Of a DNA stretch of 64,000 nucleotides, positions 34,880 to 46,278 are shown piece by piece. Within the stretch, counting starts at the first letter, position 1; every line of letters begins with the position of its first letter. This DNA comes from Platanthera guangdongensis. Lineage: Eukaryota; Streptophyta; Magnoliopsida; Asparagales; Orchidaceae. Under the pieces are notes generated by a model. The model was not told the origin of the DNA. It saw only the letters and a list, made by a program, of their open reading frames with translations, and ran no database searches. The stretch covers positions 61,571,885 through 61,635,884 of the forward strand of contig CM077161.1 in NCBI GenBank assembly GCA_039583875.1, given 5' to 3'. A program made the position numbers and the translations under genes.

Positions 34880-36679
34880 CTAGAGTTGATCGTTTAGGTA
34901 TCGCATACCCATCGATCTAGTATGACCATCATGCTTTCTCTGTGCGAGAGGCTTTGTCAGCGGATCCGCAATATTTTCCTCAGTCGGCACTCTGCAAATG
35001 TTTACATCTCCTCGTTCGACAATCTCACGAATAAGATGAAACCGCCGAAGTATGTGCTTGGAGCGCTGATGAGATCTAGGTTCCTTAGATTGTGCAATTG
35101 CACCATTGTTATCACAGTAGAGAACTACGGGACCAACAATGCTAGGAACTACATCAAGCTCGCCGATGAATTTCCTAATCCATACAGCCTCCTTCGCTGC
35201 GTTAGCTGCAGCGATATACTCGGCCTCTGTCGTAGAATCAGCAACTGTCTCTTGCTTGGAACTCTTCCAGCTCACAGCTCCTCCATTCAGGCAAAACACA
35301 AAACCTAACTGAGATTTGGAGTCGTCTCTATCAGTTTGGAAGCTAGCATCCGTGTAACCGCTTACAACGAGCTCTTCCTCTCCACCATACACCAAGAACA
35401 CGTCCTTAGTCCTTCTCAAGTACTTCAGGACATTCTTGACTGCAATCCAGTGACACTCACCGGGGTCTGACTGATACCTGCTAGTCATGCTCAAAGCAAA
35501 GGAGACATCGGGTCGAGTACATAACATCGCGTACATGATTGATCCAATTGCCGAAGCATATGGAATCAACTTCATGCGGTCCTTGTCTTCACAAGACTTT
35601 GGACATTGGTCCTTAGAGAGATTCACACCATGAGACATGGGCAAAAATCCTTTCTTGGACTCAAGCATGTTGAACCGCTTCAACACCTTTTCGATGTACG
35701 TACTCTGGGTCAAACCCAGCAACTTCTTCGATCTATCTCTATAGATCTTGATACCAAGTATATAAGTCGCTTCACCCAAATCCTTCATTGAAAAGCAGTT
35801 CCCTAGGTTGTTCTTAATAACTTTCAGGATAGGAATGTCATTCCCAATCAACAGTATGTCATCTACATACAATATCAGGAAGACAACAATGCTCCCACTG
35901 ATTCGCTTGTAAACACAAGGCTCATCTTCATTCTTGATGAAACCAAACTCTTTGATTTTCTCATCAAAACGAAGATTCCAACTTCGAGAGGCCTGTTTCA
36001 GTCCATAAATGGACTTATTCAGCTTGCATATTTTAGTGGCTTCATCTGGGGATACAAAACCCTCGGGTTGTGTCATATACACTTCCTCAAGGAGGTTTCC
36101 ATTAAGGAAAGCCGTTTTGACATCCATCTGCCAGATCTCGTAGTCATAATACGCAGCAATAGCAAGCAATATCCTAATGGACTTTACCATGGCAACAGGG
36201 GAAAAGGTCTCATCATAGTCAATACCATGAATTTGCTTGAAGCCCTTAGCCACCAGTCGCCCTTTGAATGTCTGTACATTCCCATCCATGTCGGTCTTCT
36301 TCTTGAAGACCCACTTGCACCCTATGGGTCGTACCCCTTCAGGTGGTTCCACCAAGTTCCAAACTTGGTTTGCATACATGGAGTCCATTTCGGATCTCAT
36401 AGCCTCAAGCCATTTGTCGGAGTCCGGTCCATTCATAGCGTCTTGGTAGGTTGCTGGTTCATCATCATGATCCATAAGCAACACATTACCTATTTGAGAC
36501 ACGAGAAATCCATATCTCTCAGGCTCAAACCTCGGTCTACCAGATCTACGTAGGACTTGTGTTCCCTGAGCAGGTTCTCCAGCTACAACATCTTGTAGTC
36601 CTATCTCAGAATCCAATTCCGGTTCATTCACTACATGTGGCTCTTGAACTTCTTCAAGCTCTACCTTTTCAGTCTTTCT
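34880..36679 (-). pseudogene. Copia-4 reverse transcriptase and RNase H
   Basis: Starts after the TAA at 36680-36682 in the same frame as the upstream integrase. RT shows MDVKTAFLNGNL, the palm motif YVDDILLIGND and GLKQASRSW; RNase H shows SGYTDASFQTDRD and TTEAEYIAAANAAKEAVW, ending in the ADPLTKPL motif common at copia C-termini. All catalytic motifs look intact. The product would copy the RNA into DNA inside the particle. Only upstream nonsense codons prevent a full polyprotein. Confidence 0.92.
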
Positions 36680-38053
36680 TTATAAGAACTCTTTCTCCAA
36701 GAAGACACCAGTCCTTGCGACAAACACTTTGCCCTCGGATGGTAGGTAAAAGTAATACCCTTTCGTTTCCTTAGGATATCCCACCAGATAACATTTATCC
36801 GATTTGGGTTCCAGCTTGTCAGGCATTTGACGTCTCACGTATGCCTCACAGCCCCAAATTTTAATGAACGACATACTAGGACGCTTCCCAGTCCATATCT
36901 CATATGGTGTCTTCAGAACCGTTTTCGTTGGAGCGCGATTCAATGTCATTGCAGCAGTCTCTAAAGCAAAACCCCAAAAGGAAACAGGCAAATCTGCATG
37001 ACTCATCATCGAACGTACCATGTCTAACAGAGTACGATTTCTCCTCTCAGACACACCATTATGTTGTGGTGTTCTAGGTGGAGTGAGCTGTGATACAATA
37101 CCACACTCTTTCAGATGATCACGGAACTCATGACTCAGGTATTCGCCACCTCGATCAGATCGGAGTGCTTTAACCCTTTTACCCAACTGGTTTTCTACTT
37201 CATTTTTGAACTCTTTGAACTTTTTAAAGGTCTCGGATTTGCACTTCATAAGATACACATATCCGTATCTACTGAAATTATCAGTAAATGTAACAAAGTA
37301 GAAATACCCTCCTCTAGCCATGGTACTCATGGGTCCGCATACATCACTATGTACAACACCCAAGAGATCCTCAGCCCTCTCAGTATAACCAGTGAAAGGA
37401 GCTTTAGTCATCTTGCCTAACAAACAAGATTCGCATCGCTCAAATGATTCATAATCAAATGAGTCCAAAAGTCCATCTCTATGGAGCTTGGATATGCGCT
37501 TCTCGTTGATATGGCCCAAACGACAATGCCAGAGAAACGTAGGGTTCGAATCATTTGTTCTTAGTCTTTTATTATTTTCTACATTATAGATCAGATGGTC
37601 CAAGTTCAAAACGTAAAGACCATTAAACAATTGGGCTACAGCATAACAAACATCATTCTTAAATATTGAACAACAATTGTTCTTAATTATAAAAGAAAAT
37701 CCAATCATGTCCAAACATGAAATAGATATAATGTTTCTAGTTATCGCCGGAACAAAATAACAGTTATCTAGTTCTATTACAAGCCCACTGGGCAAAGAAA
37801 GACGGTAAACTCCTACGGCTACAGCAGCAACTCTTGCTCCATTGCCGACGCGGAGGTCCACCTCCCCTTTACTCAGCAATCTTCTCCTTCCCAGTTCCTG
37901 CACATTTGTACAAATGTGAGAACCACATCCGGTATCCAATACCCAAGATGAAGGAGCAGAAAGGTTTATCTCTATAACGTAAACATTAGAAGCGGAAGTC
38001 ATACCTCCCCTCAATTTCTGCAGACCCTCAATGTATGAAGGACAGTTCCTCCG
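36680..38053 (-). pseudogene. Copia-4 protease and integrase
   Basis: Follows gag in frame after a nonsense codon. Protease active site VLDTGCGSHIC, then the GAG-pre-integrase zinc site (HCRLGHINEKR and CESCLLGK), then the integrase core with HSDVCGP, RSDRGGEY and GVSERRNRTL, so Asp, Asp and Glu are all present. The C-terminal part includes VGYPKETKGYYFY. TAA at 36680-36682 ends it; one base change from a Ser codon would explain it. Confidence 0.92.
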
Positions 38054-38839
38054 CTAATGACCAGCCTTGCCACAGTGGTGGCATTTCCCTTCCTTCACCG
38101 TGCTCTTCTTCTTGATCAGTGCTGAAGACTTGGGCTCAAGATATGACTTAGGTCCTACCTTCGTCTTCTTAGAGCCCTTGGCTTTGCCCTTGCCCTTATG
38201 CACCATCAGTATGGGGCTGGCAGGCTTGGCCTTCTTCATGTTGATCTCGGCAGTTCTTAACATGCCTAGGAGTTCGGGCAGTGTCTTGTCTATCTCATTC
38301 ATATTGTAGTTCAAGACAAACTGCTCATAACTGTCCGGCAACGATTGCAGGATCAGATCCGTGGCCAACTCTTGACCAAGAGGAAAACCCAGCCTTTCAA
38401 GGTTCTCTATATACCCAATCATCTTGAGTACGTGAGTCCCTACTGAGTCTCGAACTCCCATCTTGCACTGAAACAACGCTTTCGTGATGTCGAACCTCTC
38501 TTGACGAGCCTGCCCTTGAAACATTTTCTTGAGATGCTCGTCAATCTCCTTGCACCCCATGTTCTCATGTTGCTTCTGAAGCTCAGAGTTCATGGTGGAA
38601 AGCATAAGACACTCGACATCCAAAGAATCGTCAGTATACTTCTTATAAGTATCCTTCTCAGCACGGGAAGAGTTCCCAGTCGGCACCTCGGGGGCTTCTT
38701 CTTCCAAGACATAGAGCTTTCGCTCTTGCCTGAGAACAATTCTCAGGTTCCTGTACCAGTCCATATAGTTTGTCCCGCTGAGCTTATCCTTCTCAAGGAT
38801 GGCTCTCAGAGACAGCGTGGAGTGTGAAACACTTGCCAT
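38054..38839 (-). pseudogene. Copia-4 gag
   Basis: 261 residues from Met at 38839. Copia gag domain (LSGTNYMDWYRNLRIVL near the start, LRTAEINMKK towards the end), a Lys-rich stretch, then a zinc knuckle CHHCGKAGH that is cut by TAG at 38054-38056. The downstream frame continues with RRNC, so the TAG replaces the Trp usual at this position of copia knuckles (TGG to TAG) and separates gag from pol. Confidence 0.92.
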
Positions 38840-39800
38840 GGAATTCTACAAGAATTTATGCAGAATAAAATCAGTACCTACATTTCAATTGCAATTTATT
38901 CTAATTAGGACTTCAATTAAAATACTCCCACTATTTTATTCGAAATGATAGCCCTCACTAACAATTCGGAGAGTTCATGCGAGCTACTCTCTTAGTGGAC
39001 AAGATCCGTATTTTACCAACACAATGAGTCCGCTTTGGCGTTCCTCTCACGATGCAGTTATTTAGGTAGGCAACGATTGCCAATTGCATCCTCATGCAAT
39101 TCTTGTATGGTTGGTGAATAACTCCTTATTCGCATCCATCATATGGTGCATGCCAACCCTATGCCTCTAGGCACTCAACCTTTGAGGTCACCTAGTTAAG
39201 CTGGACCCGATGTTGACAGTGGGATATCACAATTATCCGCTCGCACCCTTACCAAGATAGATTAATGCACCTTGCTTTGGCAAGCCCACATTTCATCGAT
39301 CGAGGCAGGAAGAGTGTCATCCATCAGAAGGCATCCGAACACTTAATATTAAAAGAAGGGATTTCAATTTTGGGTTAACAGTTAACCATGATCAACATTT
39401 GATCTATGTGCACATCCAAAGAAAAACAATTCTACACCACATGCATCCCTTATGTGCACATCCTTACACCATCAACAATTTGATAGAAGGAAGGGCTAAA
39501 TCTGAACATCCGGAAATTTCCAAATCCTCAAATTTACATGCATTAGACAGAAGGCAAAGACAACTCAACTTAAGCAGTAGACAAGCTCATCTCTCTACGT
39601 TGGATTCAAAATCCAAAACATACTCGAGGGATGGTTACTGCTAAGGAGACAACAATTTCTAACACTTAGAAATGCCACCGAAATTCCAATCGTTCTTGGT
39701 GAGGTGCCAAGACTAAATCTAGACATTTAGAACGCTTCTAAATCTCTAGATTTACATGCACTGGAATGACCAAACTTCCAAAACAACAGTCATGGCCGAA
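38840..39800 (-). other. Copia-4 5' leader
   Basis: About 960 bp between primer-binding site and gag start. Contains no long frame and no array; expected to hold packaging signals, none of which I can identify by sequence. Confidence 0.55.
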
Positions 39801-39816
39801 CCTCGCTCTGATACCA
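39801..39816 (-). other. Primer-binding site of Copia-4
   Basis: Minus strand TGGTATCAGAGCGAGG, one base after the LTR end CCCAACA; matches initiator-Met tRNA. Confidence 0.9.
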
Positions 39817-39817
39817 C

Positions 39818-40964
39818 TGTTGGGTTTCTCTATAGGGGTGGCACAACGTTTGTGCGCGCAGCGGAAAAGTAAAACATCAAGAAAAACCCAAAGAGATGTG
39901 GATCGGGCCATGAACAGTTGAATCAAGAAGTTAACAAAACTAGGCAAAAATTACCTCGGTGGCGTTGAGTCACAACTCAATGGAGAAGCTCCAAACTTTA
40001 TCTTCTTGCTAGCGGCGAGTTCTACGTGGAATAGTGTCCACGTTTCTGCAGAAGTCCACACGAGCAGGAGAACGCCGAGCTTTCCGTCGCACGGAAAATC
40101 GGGAAGGAGAAGACCGCACCTTTGCTTTCCCACGGACTGCTAGGTCCGCGCCAGGGATTGCAGCGCCAGCGACGATCGCCGGAGAAAAAGTGGTCAACGG
40201 AGCAAACACGGCGGCGGAACTCTTCCGGCGGCGGGATCGGGATCGGCGGAGCGAACGCGGAACTCCTTCCGCCGGGTTTGATTCGCACAGAAGGGACAGA
40301 TCGCATATCTTCTCAAAACCCTAAGTGTTATATTTATACTTAAAGTATAAAATAAACTCAGGAAAATCGCTATCCGCAGACCACTCGAAATTAGGGTTCA
40401 GAATCGGCGAGTATGAATCGGTGAGAATCGGCGACAATCGGCGAGAATCACTGAGCAGGTTCGGCGAGAATCATTCGACGAGTATCACTTTGGATCGGCG
40501 AGAATCAGAGTACAATACTCGACGATTCTCGCCGATCGTCGAGCTACGCTCGACGACTCATAATGATACTCGACGATCGTCGAGCCGCGGTCGACGACAA
40601 TTGTCAAGGTAGTCAATCGTCGAGAATCAACAATTGATTCTCGATGATTCTCGTCGATCGGCGAGAATCAGCAAAGTGATTCTCGTCGATCGGCGGGAAT
40701 CAGAAGACCATTCTCGACTAATGTCTTTGACCCTCGGACGACGAACCTAACCAGCCCTTCAAGGCAACCTTTGCCCAACCCGATGATCCTATAAGGCAAC
40801 AATTTGCCCATAACCCTATTCAGGTCGGTGATTGATAACTTTTACCAACACAGTCAGCCATCCAATTTCTCCACATCTCTTATGTGCGACCCTGCAGGCT
40901 CATATTGCGTTGGCAGTGAGATTACATGTTTGACCACTTCCAGATCATCATGGTAACTCCAACA
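39818..40964 (-). mobile_element. Copia-4 5' LTR
   Basis: Same length and ends as the 3' copy. TATA box (minus TATAAATA) at 40331-40338; palindrome array at about 40395-40710. This copy would drive transcription of the element. Confidence 0.95.
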
Positions 40965-40994
40965 TTTTAGACTTCCTCCATCTAACATTCCTAA

Positions 40995-43913
40995 CTAATT
41001 TAGGAAGAAGGTGTGTTTCTTTTCATCCAAGGGCTTGGTGAAAATATCTCCCCTTTGTAAATCAGTTGGGATATATTGCAGTTCAATTTTATTCTTCTCA
41101 ACATTATCCCTTAAGAAGTGATGCCTAATTTCTATGTGTTTTGTCCTACTATGGAGGACTGGATTTTGAGCTATAGAAATAGCACTGGTGTTATCACAAA
41201 AGATTTTAGACTTCTCTAAGTTGTAGCCATAGTCTAGGAGTTGGTTTTGAATCCACAAGATTTGTGAACAACAACTGCCTGCAGTCATATATTCAGCTTC
41301 AGCAGTTGAAGTTGACACAAAAGTTTGTTTCTTGCAAAACCAAGAGACAAGTCTGTCACCAAGGAACTGACAAGTTCCACTGGTGCTTTTCCTGTCAATT
41401 CTGCATCCAGCATAATCAGCATCAGAAAATCCAGTTAAATCAAATGCTGAATCTTTTGGATACCAGAGACCTAGATTTGGATAACTTTTAACATACCTGA
41501 GAATCCTCTTTACAAGTGTTATGTGTGACTCTCTAGGGCTTACTTGGAACCTAGCACATATACATGTAGCAAACATTATATCTGGTCTACTAGCTGTAAG
41601 GTACAGTAAAGAGCCAATCATTGCTCTATATGTTGTCTGATCAACAGGTTTCCCATGTTCATCAGCATCCAATACAACATTAGTAGGCATAGGTGTTTTC
41701 ATACAAGATGCTTAAGACATGCCAAATTTCTTAACCAATTCATTTGCATACTTTGTTTGAGAAATAAAGATGCCTTCAACATGTTGTTTGACTTGCAATC
41801 CTAGAAAGAAGGATAGCTCACCCATGCTACTCATTTCAAATTTAGAATGCATTAGGTTAGAAAACCTTCTGCATAATTTTGAATCAGTAGAACCAAAAAT
41901 AATATCATCTACATAAATCTGTACTAGTAGGGTATGCGACTTATGGGTTCTAATGAAAAGAGTTTGGTCTACTCTACCCCTTATAAATCCATTTTCCAAA
42001 AGGAAGCATGCTAGAGTCTCATACTATGCTCTAGGAGCTTGCTTGAGACCATATAATGCTTTGTTCAACTTAAAAATATAATCAGGATAAGTTGGAGAGA
42101 TAAAACCTGGAGGTTGTGTGACATATACTTCTTCTTTGATGTCTCTATTTAGAAATGCACTTTTGACATCCATCTGATATACCTTGAAGCCTTCATGTGC
42201 TGCATAAGCTAAGAAGATTCTGATGGCTTCCAATCTTGCAACTGGTGCAAAAGTCTGGTCATAGTCTATGCCTTCTTCTTGAGAATATCCTTGAGCAACT
42301 AGCCTTGCCTTGTTCCTTACAATTACTCCTTGATCATCCAGTTTGTTTCTGAACACCCACTTTGTTCCAACAATGGAGTGATCATTAGGCTTTGGCACTA
42401 GTTCTCACACATTGTTCCTTTCAAATTGATGCAGCTCTTCTTGCATTGCAATGATCCAATGTGGATCTTGCTCTGCATCTTGAATGGACTGAGGTTCAAT
42501 TTGAGATAGGAAGCAGGTGTGCAATAGGTTTTGGTTGACCTGATTTCTGGTTTGCACACCAGCTGAGATGTCTCCAATTATTTGGGAAATTGGATGGTCT
42601 CTTGATGTTACTAAATCAGCAGGGGGTGTTGATTGTTCATCAACCTGTGTTGTTGTTTCCTCTTGTGGTACAACAACTGGCTCTTCAGGTTGTTTCTCTT
42701 CAATGTGTTGAATACTTTCTTCATCTTCACTGCTTTTCTCTTTTTGAGTAACCTGTAACTTGTTCAAGTCTTCAATAAGAGAATGTTCCTGCAAAGGTGC
42801 TATGGTAGAAGTATTCTTCTCCTTGAAAGACATGTTAGATTCATCAAATGATATATGAACAGATTCCTCAATTTTTAGAGATGATTTATTATAAACCCTA
42901 TAAGCCTTACTGATCATGGAGTATCCCAGAAACACTCCTTCATCAGCTTTAGATTGAAATTTTGCTAAATATTTCTTGTCATTATTATGTATATAGCAAA
43001 TACAACCAAAAACTCTAAAATAATCAAATTTAGGTTTCTTCCCTTTGAGTAATTCATAGGGAGTCTTACCCTTTAGTTTATGTATCAAACTTCTATTCAG
43101 CACATAGTTGGAGGTGTTCACTGCCTCTGCCCAAAAGGATAGAGGAAGATGAGCATCTGACAACAATGTAGTGGCAGATTCAATAAGGGTTCTATTTTTC
43201 CTTTCTGCTACCCCATTTTGTTGAGTAGTTCTAGGAGCTGAGAAAGTATGCCTGATCCCTTCACTCTGACAGAACTCTTGCATAAGAAGAGAATCAAACT
43301 CTGTCCCATGATCACTTCTGATCAGGGCAATGTGAGTATTGAACTCAATCTGTATGCATTTGAGAAACTCTATCAAACACTTAAAGTTATCAGACTTCTT
43401 CCTAAAAAAGAACACCCATGTGAATCTAGAGAAGTCATCTACAACTACTAAGGTGTAAGATTTCCCTCCTAGGCTTTGTACTTTGATGGGTCCAAAAAGA
43501 TCCATGTGTAACAGATACAATATCCTAGGTGAATCACTCTTATTAAGTGACTTAAAACTATTTTTAGTTTGCTTGCCTAATTGACAAGCCCTGCAGAGTC
43601 CTTCCTTCTTGTAGGGGACAGAAGGTAGTCCTCTAACAAGGTTGTCCTTGGATATCCTAACAATAGTTCTAAGGTTTAAGTGTCCTAGTATCTTATGGCA
43701 TAAAATATTAGGTCTACAGACATAATTGAACAGGCAAATATCTACATCTGTTGACAGAAAATCTACTAGATAGATATTACCTTTCCTTTTACCTGTCAAC
43801 ACAGTTGTGTTGTCCTCTGACTTGATCTTGCATAATGCTTTGCTGAAGGTCACCTGGTAGCCTTCATCACACAGCTGACTAATGCTTATTAAGTTGTGTT
43901 TCAGTCCTTCCAT
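40995..43913 (-). pseudogene. Copia-3 integrase, RT and RNase H
   Basis: One minus-strand frame with nonsense codons TGA (42405-42407) and TAG (42024-42026), both at Trp positions of conserved motifs (V-W-ELVPKP and PRA-W-YETL), and TAA at 41712-41714. The integrase has its zinc site (HKILGHLN and CRACQLGK) and intact catalytic residues (HMDLFGP, RSDHGTEF, GVAERKNRTL). RT has YVDDIIFGS; RNase H has TAEAEYMTAGSC and KHIEIRHHFLRDNV. The frame ends with FTKPLDEKKHTFF, 30 bp before the Copia-4 insertion. Confidence 0.9.
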
Positions 43914-44110
43914 ATAAGCTACCTTCTTGAATGTTACTGATCCAATCTGGACTGCACCATATCCTTTAGTTTGTCAAAAGTTTGAATCACCAAAGATAAC
44001 TTTGGGTCCAAGCTTGGCTTTAAAGGATGTGAGGTTGTCCTTGTTTCCTGTCATGTTCTTAGAGCACCCACTATCCAAGTACCATTGCTGGTTTGATGTT
44101 GGATAGGTCT
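43914..44110 (-). pseudogene. Copia-3 protease
   Basis: Minus-strand frame with the copia protease active site WYLDSGCSKNMTG, in phase with the integrase, interrupted by TGA at 43974-43976. It normally releases gag, integrase and RT from the polyprotein. Confidence 0.8.
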
Positions 44111-44237
44111 TCACCTGCACATAAAACAATTCATTTGTTTTTGACCAAGTTTACCTTGGGCCTAGGTTGATAACCTTTAAACTAAGAAATAAAAGACATC
44201 CCAGGTTGACTCTTATAACCTTCAGGATGATATCTCC

Positions 44238-46147
44238 TTAGAGGTATAATCCATTCAGTATAAGGGTTAAAGATTTGGGGTGAAGGACCCCTAGGATTGG
44301 ATTTTGATTTGCCCTTGAAAGAGTTTCCAGAGCTCTGATCTCTGTTCGACGATCGTGGAGCTGTGTTCGACGATCTTGGGTCAGATCGTCGAGCTCCGTT
44401 CGACGGTCGACTGTGGCAGAGTTCAGGAACTTGAGATCGTCGACCTGAGTTCGACGATTTTGCCTGAGATCGTCGATCTGCGTTCGGCGATCGTCGAGCT
44501 CTGTTCGACGATTTCTGCTGGAACTTAGTTTTCTTAGGCAGATCAGAATTTTCCTAGCTACCTCTACAACTCCCTTTCCTTTATCAGAAATGAACTTGAT
44601 TGGAGTTGTTAGAACTATGGGTTGGCTGGATGAAGCACCCAAGCCCAATGTACTATTAAATCTGGAGTTCACTGTGCTTGTGATGTCCATCAGCTTGATA
44701 CTTCTCCCATTAAGGGATTCTTCAAGCTTTTTGGCCTCTGATAGCTCACCTTTCAGTGAAGCTATCTGCTCCCTACAACACTCTAACTCCTGAGAGAGTT
44801 TGAGGTTTTCTGACTTTAAGGTATTATGTTCAGATAAATGATTTCTGAGAGAGATAATTTATTTCTCAGATTTTAGTAAGTCTAAACATAATGCTTTAAA
44901 CTCAAATTTAAAGTCCTCTGAATTGAAATCAAAAGAACTGATTACCTGGTCCTCTTCAAGTTGAGTCTTTGAGTCTGACTCTGAGTCTTCTTCATCTAAA
45001 TTATGTTGTGAGGCATTGATTGCCATTATGCAGAACTCCTTCTCTTCTGCATCATCTTCATCATCACTAGAGCTGGATGAGGCTTCTGACTCCTCTTTAG
45101 TCTCACTCCATGATTCAGCAACAAACCCCTTTCTTGTATGTTTGTTTTTGCTTGAGGAGGGTTTTCCATTGCCATTCCTCTTGGAGTCTTTCTCCTTTCT
45201 TCTTTCTTTCTTGTCCCTTCTGTCCTTGTTTTTGTTTTCTGGATAGTGAGGTACAATGTGCCCTGGTTTCCTGCAACCAAAGCAGGCAATTTCCTTATTA
45301 TTAATTGACTTATCATACCTTGGCTTATCATGCTCCTTGTATGATCTCTTTCTGAAGTCCTTTCAGGCCATCTTGTAAAATATTTTGGCCAGCAGACTGA
45401 GCAGTTCATCATTGCCTGTGACTTTGTCTTCAGGTTGATCTTCAGTTACTTTGAAGGCTATTGTCTTCTCTTTTCTTGTGGCTGGTGAAGCAGCCTTCTG
45501 CTCTTCTTCTCTATTTTTGATTAGTAGCTCATAAGATTTGAGCTTGCCCAAAAGAGCTTCTGTGGTGATCTCATTCAAACTTCTGGCATGCTTGATTGGA
45601 CAGATTCTTGAATCCCAAGGCTAGGCAAGCACATTAGAATTTTGTCACTAAGTTCAGTCAGTGATATCTCCTTATCTAAAGTCCAGAGTTCACTGACTAT
45701 CAGATTGAGTCAATTGTACATATCTCCAACTGACTCAGCTTCTCCCTTCTTGAAATTCTCATATTGAGATATGAGGTGGGATCTCCTATCCTTTCTCTCA
45801 TCAGCTGAGCCTGAGACTATCTCAGAGAGTTTATCCCAGATTTCCTTTGCTGAATAACATTCAGCCACCTTTTGAAAGATGTAATCAGACATGGTTTGGG
45901 CTAAGATGTTCATAGCCTTTGCATCAGCTACCTTCCACTTCTTGATATCAGCATCTGTTCCTGATGGGGGTGGAACAACATTTGTACTTGAGTTCTCTGG
46001 AGGTCTTGGACAAACTGTCAAAACAGAATTAAAAATATCCTCGTCAATAGAATTCATGTATAATCTAATCCTTTCTTTCCAAAGTGCAAACTTGGATAGA
46101 TTGCACACTGGAGGTCTGGTGCTAGCATAATCTTTATTTTGGGACAT
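44238..46147 (-). pseudogene. Copia-3 gag, frameshifted, with palindrome-derived peptide repeats
   Basis: Starts MSQNKDYASTRPP at 46147, with the copia gag domain (KFALWKERIRLYMNSIDE). TGA at 45710-45712 (DMYN-stop-LN, likely CGA to TGA), a frameshift near 45610, TGA at 45363-45365. The zinc knuckle CFGCRKPGHIVPHY has its last Cys changed to Tyr. A Lys-rich and then acidic Ser/Glu/Asp-rich stretch follows, another stop near 44850, a coiled-coil-like part, and finally a Ser/Thr-rich segment with repeated DRRTELDDL-type peptides encoded by a palindrome array (44330-44515). Confidence 0.85.
44330..44515. repeat. Palindrome array inside Copia-3 gag frame
   Basis: GTTCGACGATC and GATCGTCGAGCT words as in the Copia-3 U3, but within the coding frame, where they read as NRRTELDD and DRRTQIDDL repeats on the minus strand. 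Confidence 0.87.
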
Positions 46148-46260
46148 GATTTGTGAAGAAATAATCTAATAATAAAATCTACAGCAAGCAGATCTAACTA
46201 GGGATCTTTGGGTTCAGGTGTTAGCCTGTGCAACCACCAAAGTGTGGTATGTTTAACCAA

Positions 46261-46276
46261 CCTGGCTCTGATACCA
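46261..46276 (-). other. Primer-binding site of Copia-3
   Basis: Minus strand TGGTATCAGAGCCAGG, two bases after the LTR end CACTTTCA. Full match to the common plant initiator-Met site. Confidence 0.92.
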
Positions 46277-46278
46277 AT

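Larger units (their letters stand above)
32763..40964 (-). mobile_element. Copia-4, near-intact copia element
   Basis: LTRs of exactly 1147 bp (32763-33909 and 39818-40964), perfect target duplication TTTTA (32758-32762 and 40965-40969), primer-binding site and polypurine tract in place. By eye the LTRs differ at about 20 positions, mostly transitions (about 1.7%), so this is the youngest-looking insertion. Gag-pol is a single frame with two nonsense codons. It lies just after the pol stop of Copia-3, before that element's internal array. Confidence 0.95.

Noticed and set aside
46261..46276. Possible tRNA gene near the TGGTATCAGAGC sequences.
   Set aside because: Only the 3'-end complement of initiator tRNA is present next to LTR ends; these are primer-binding sites without a cloverleaf.
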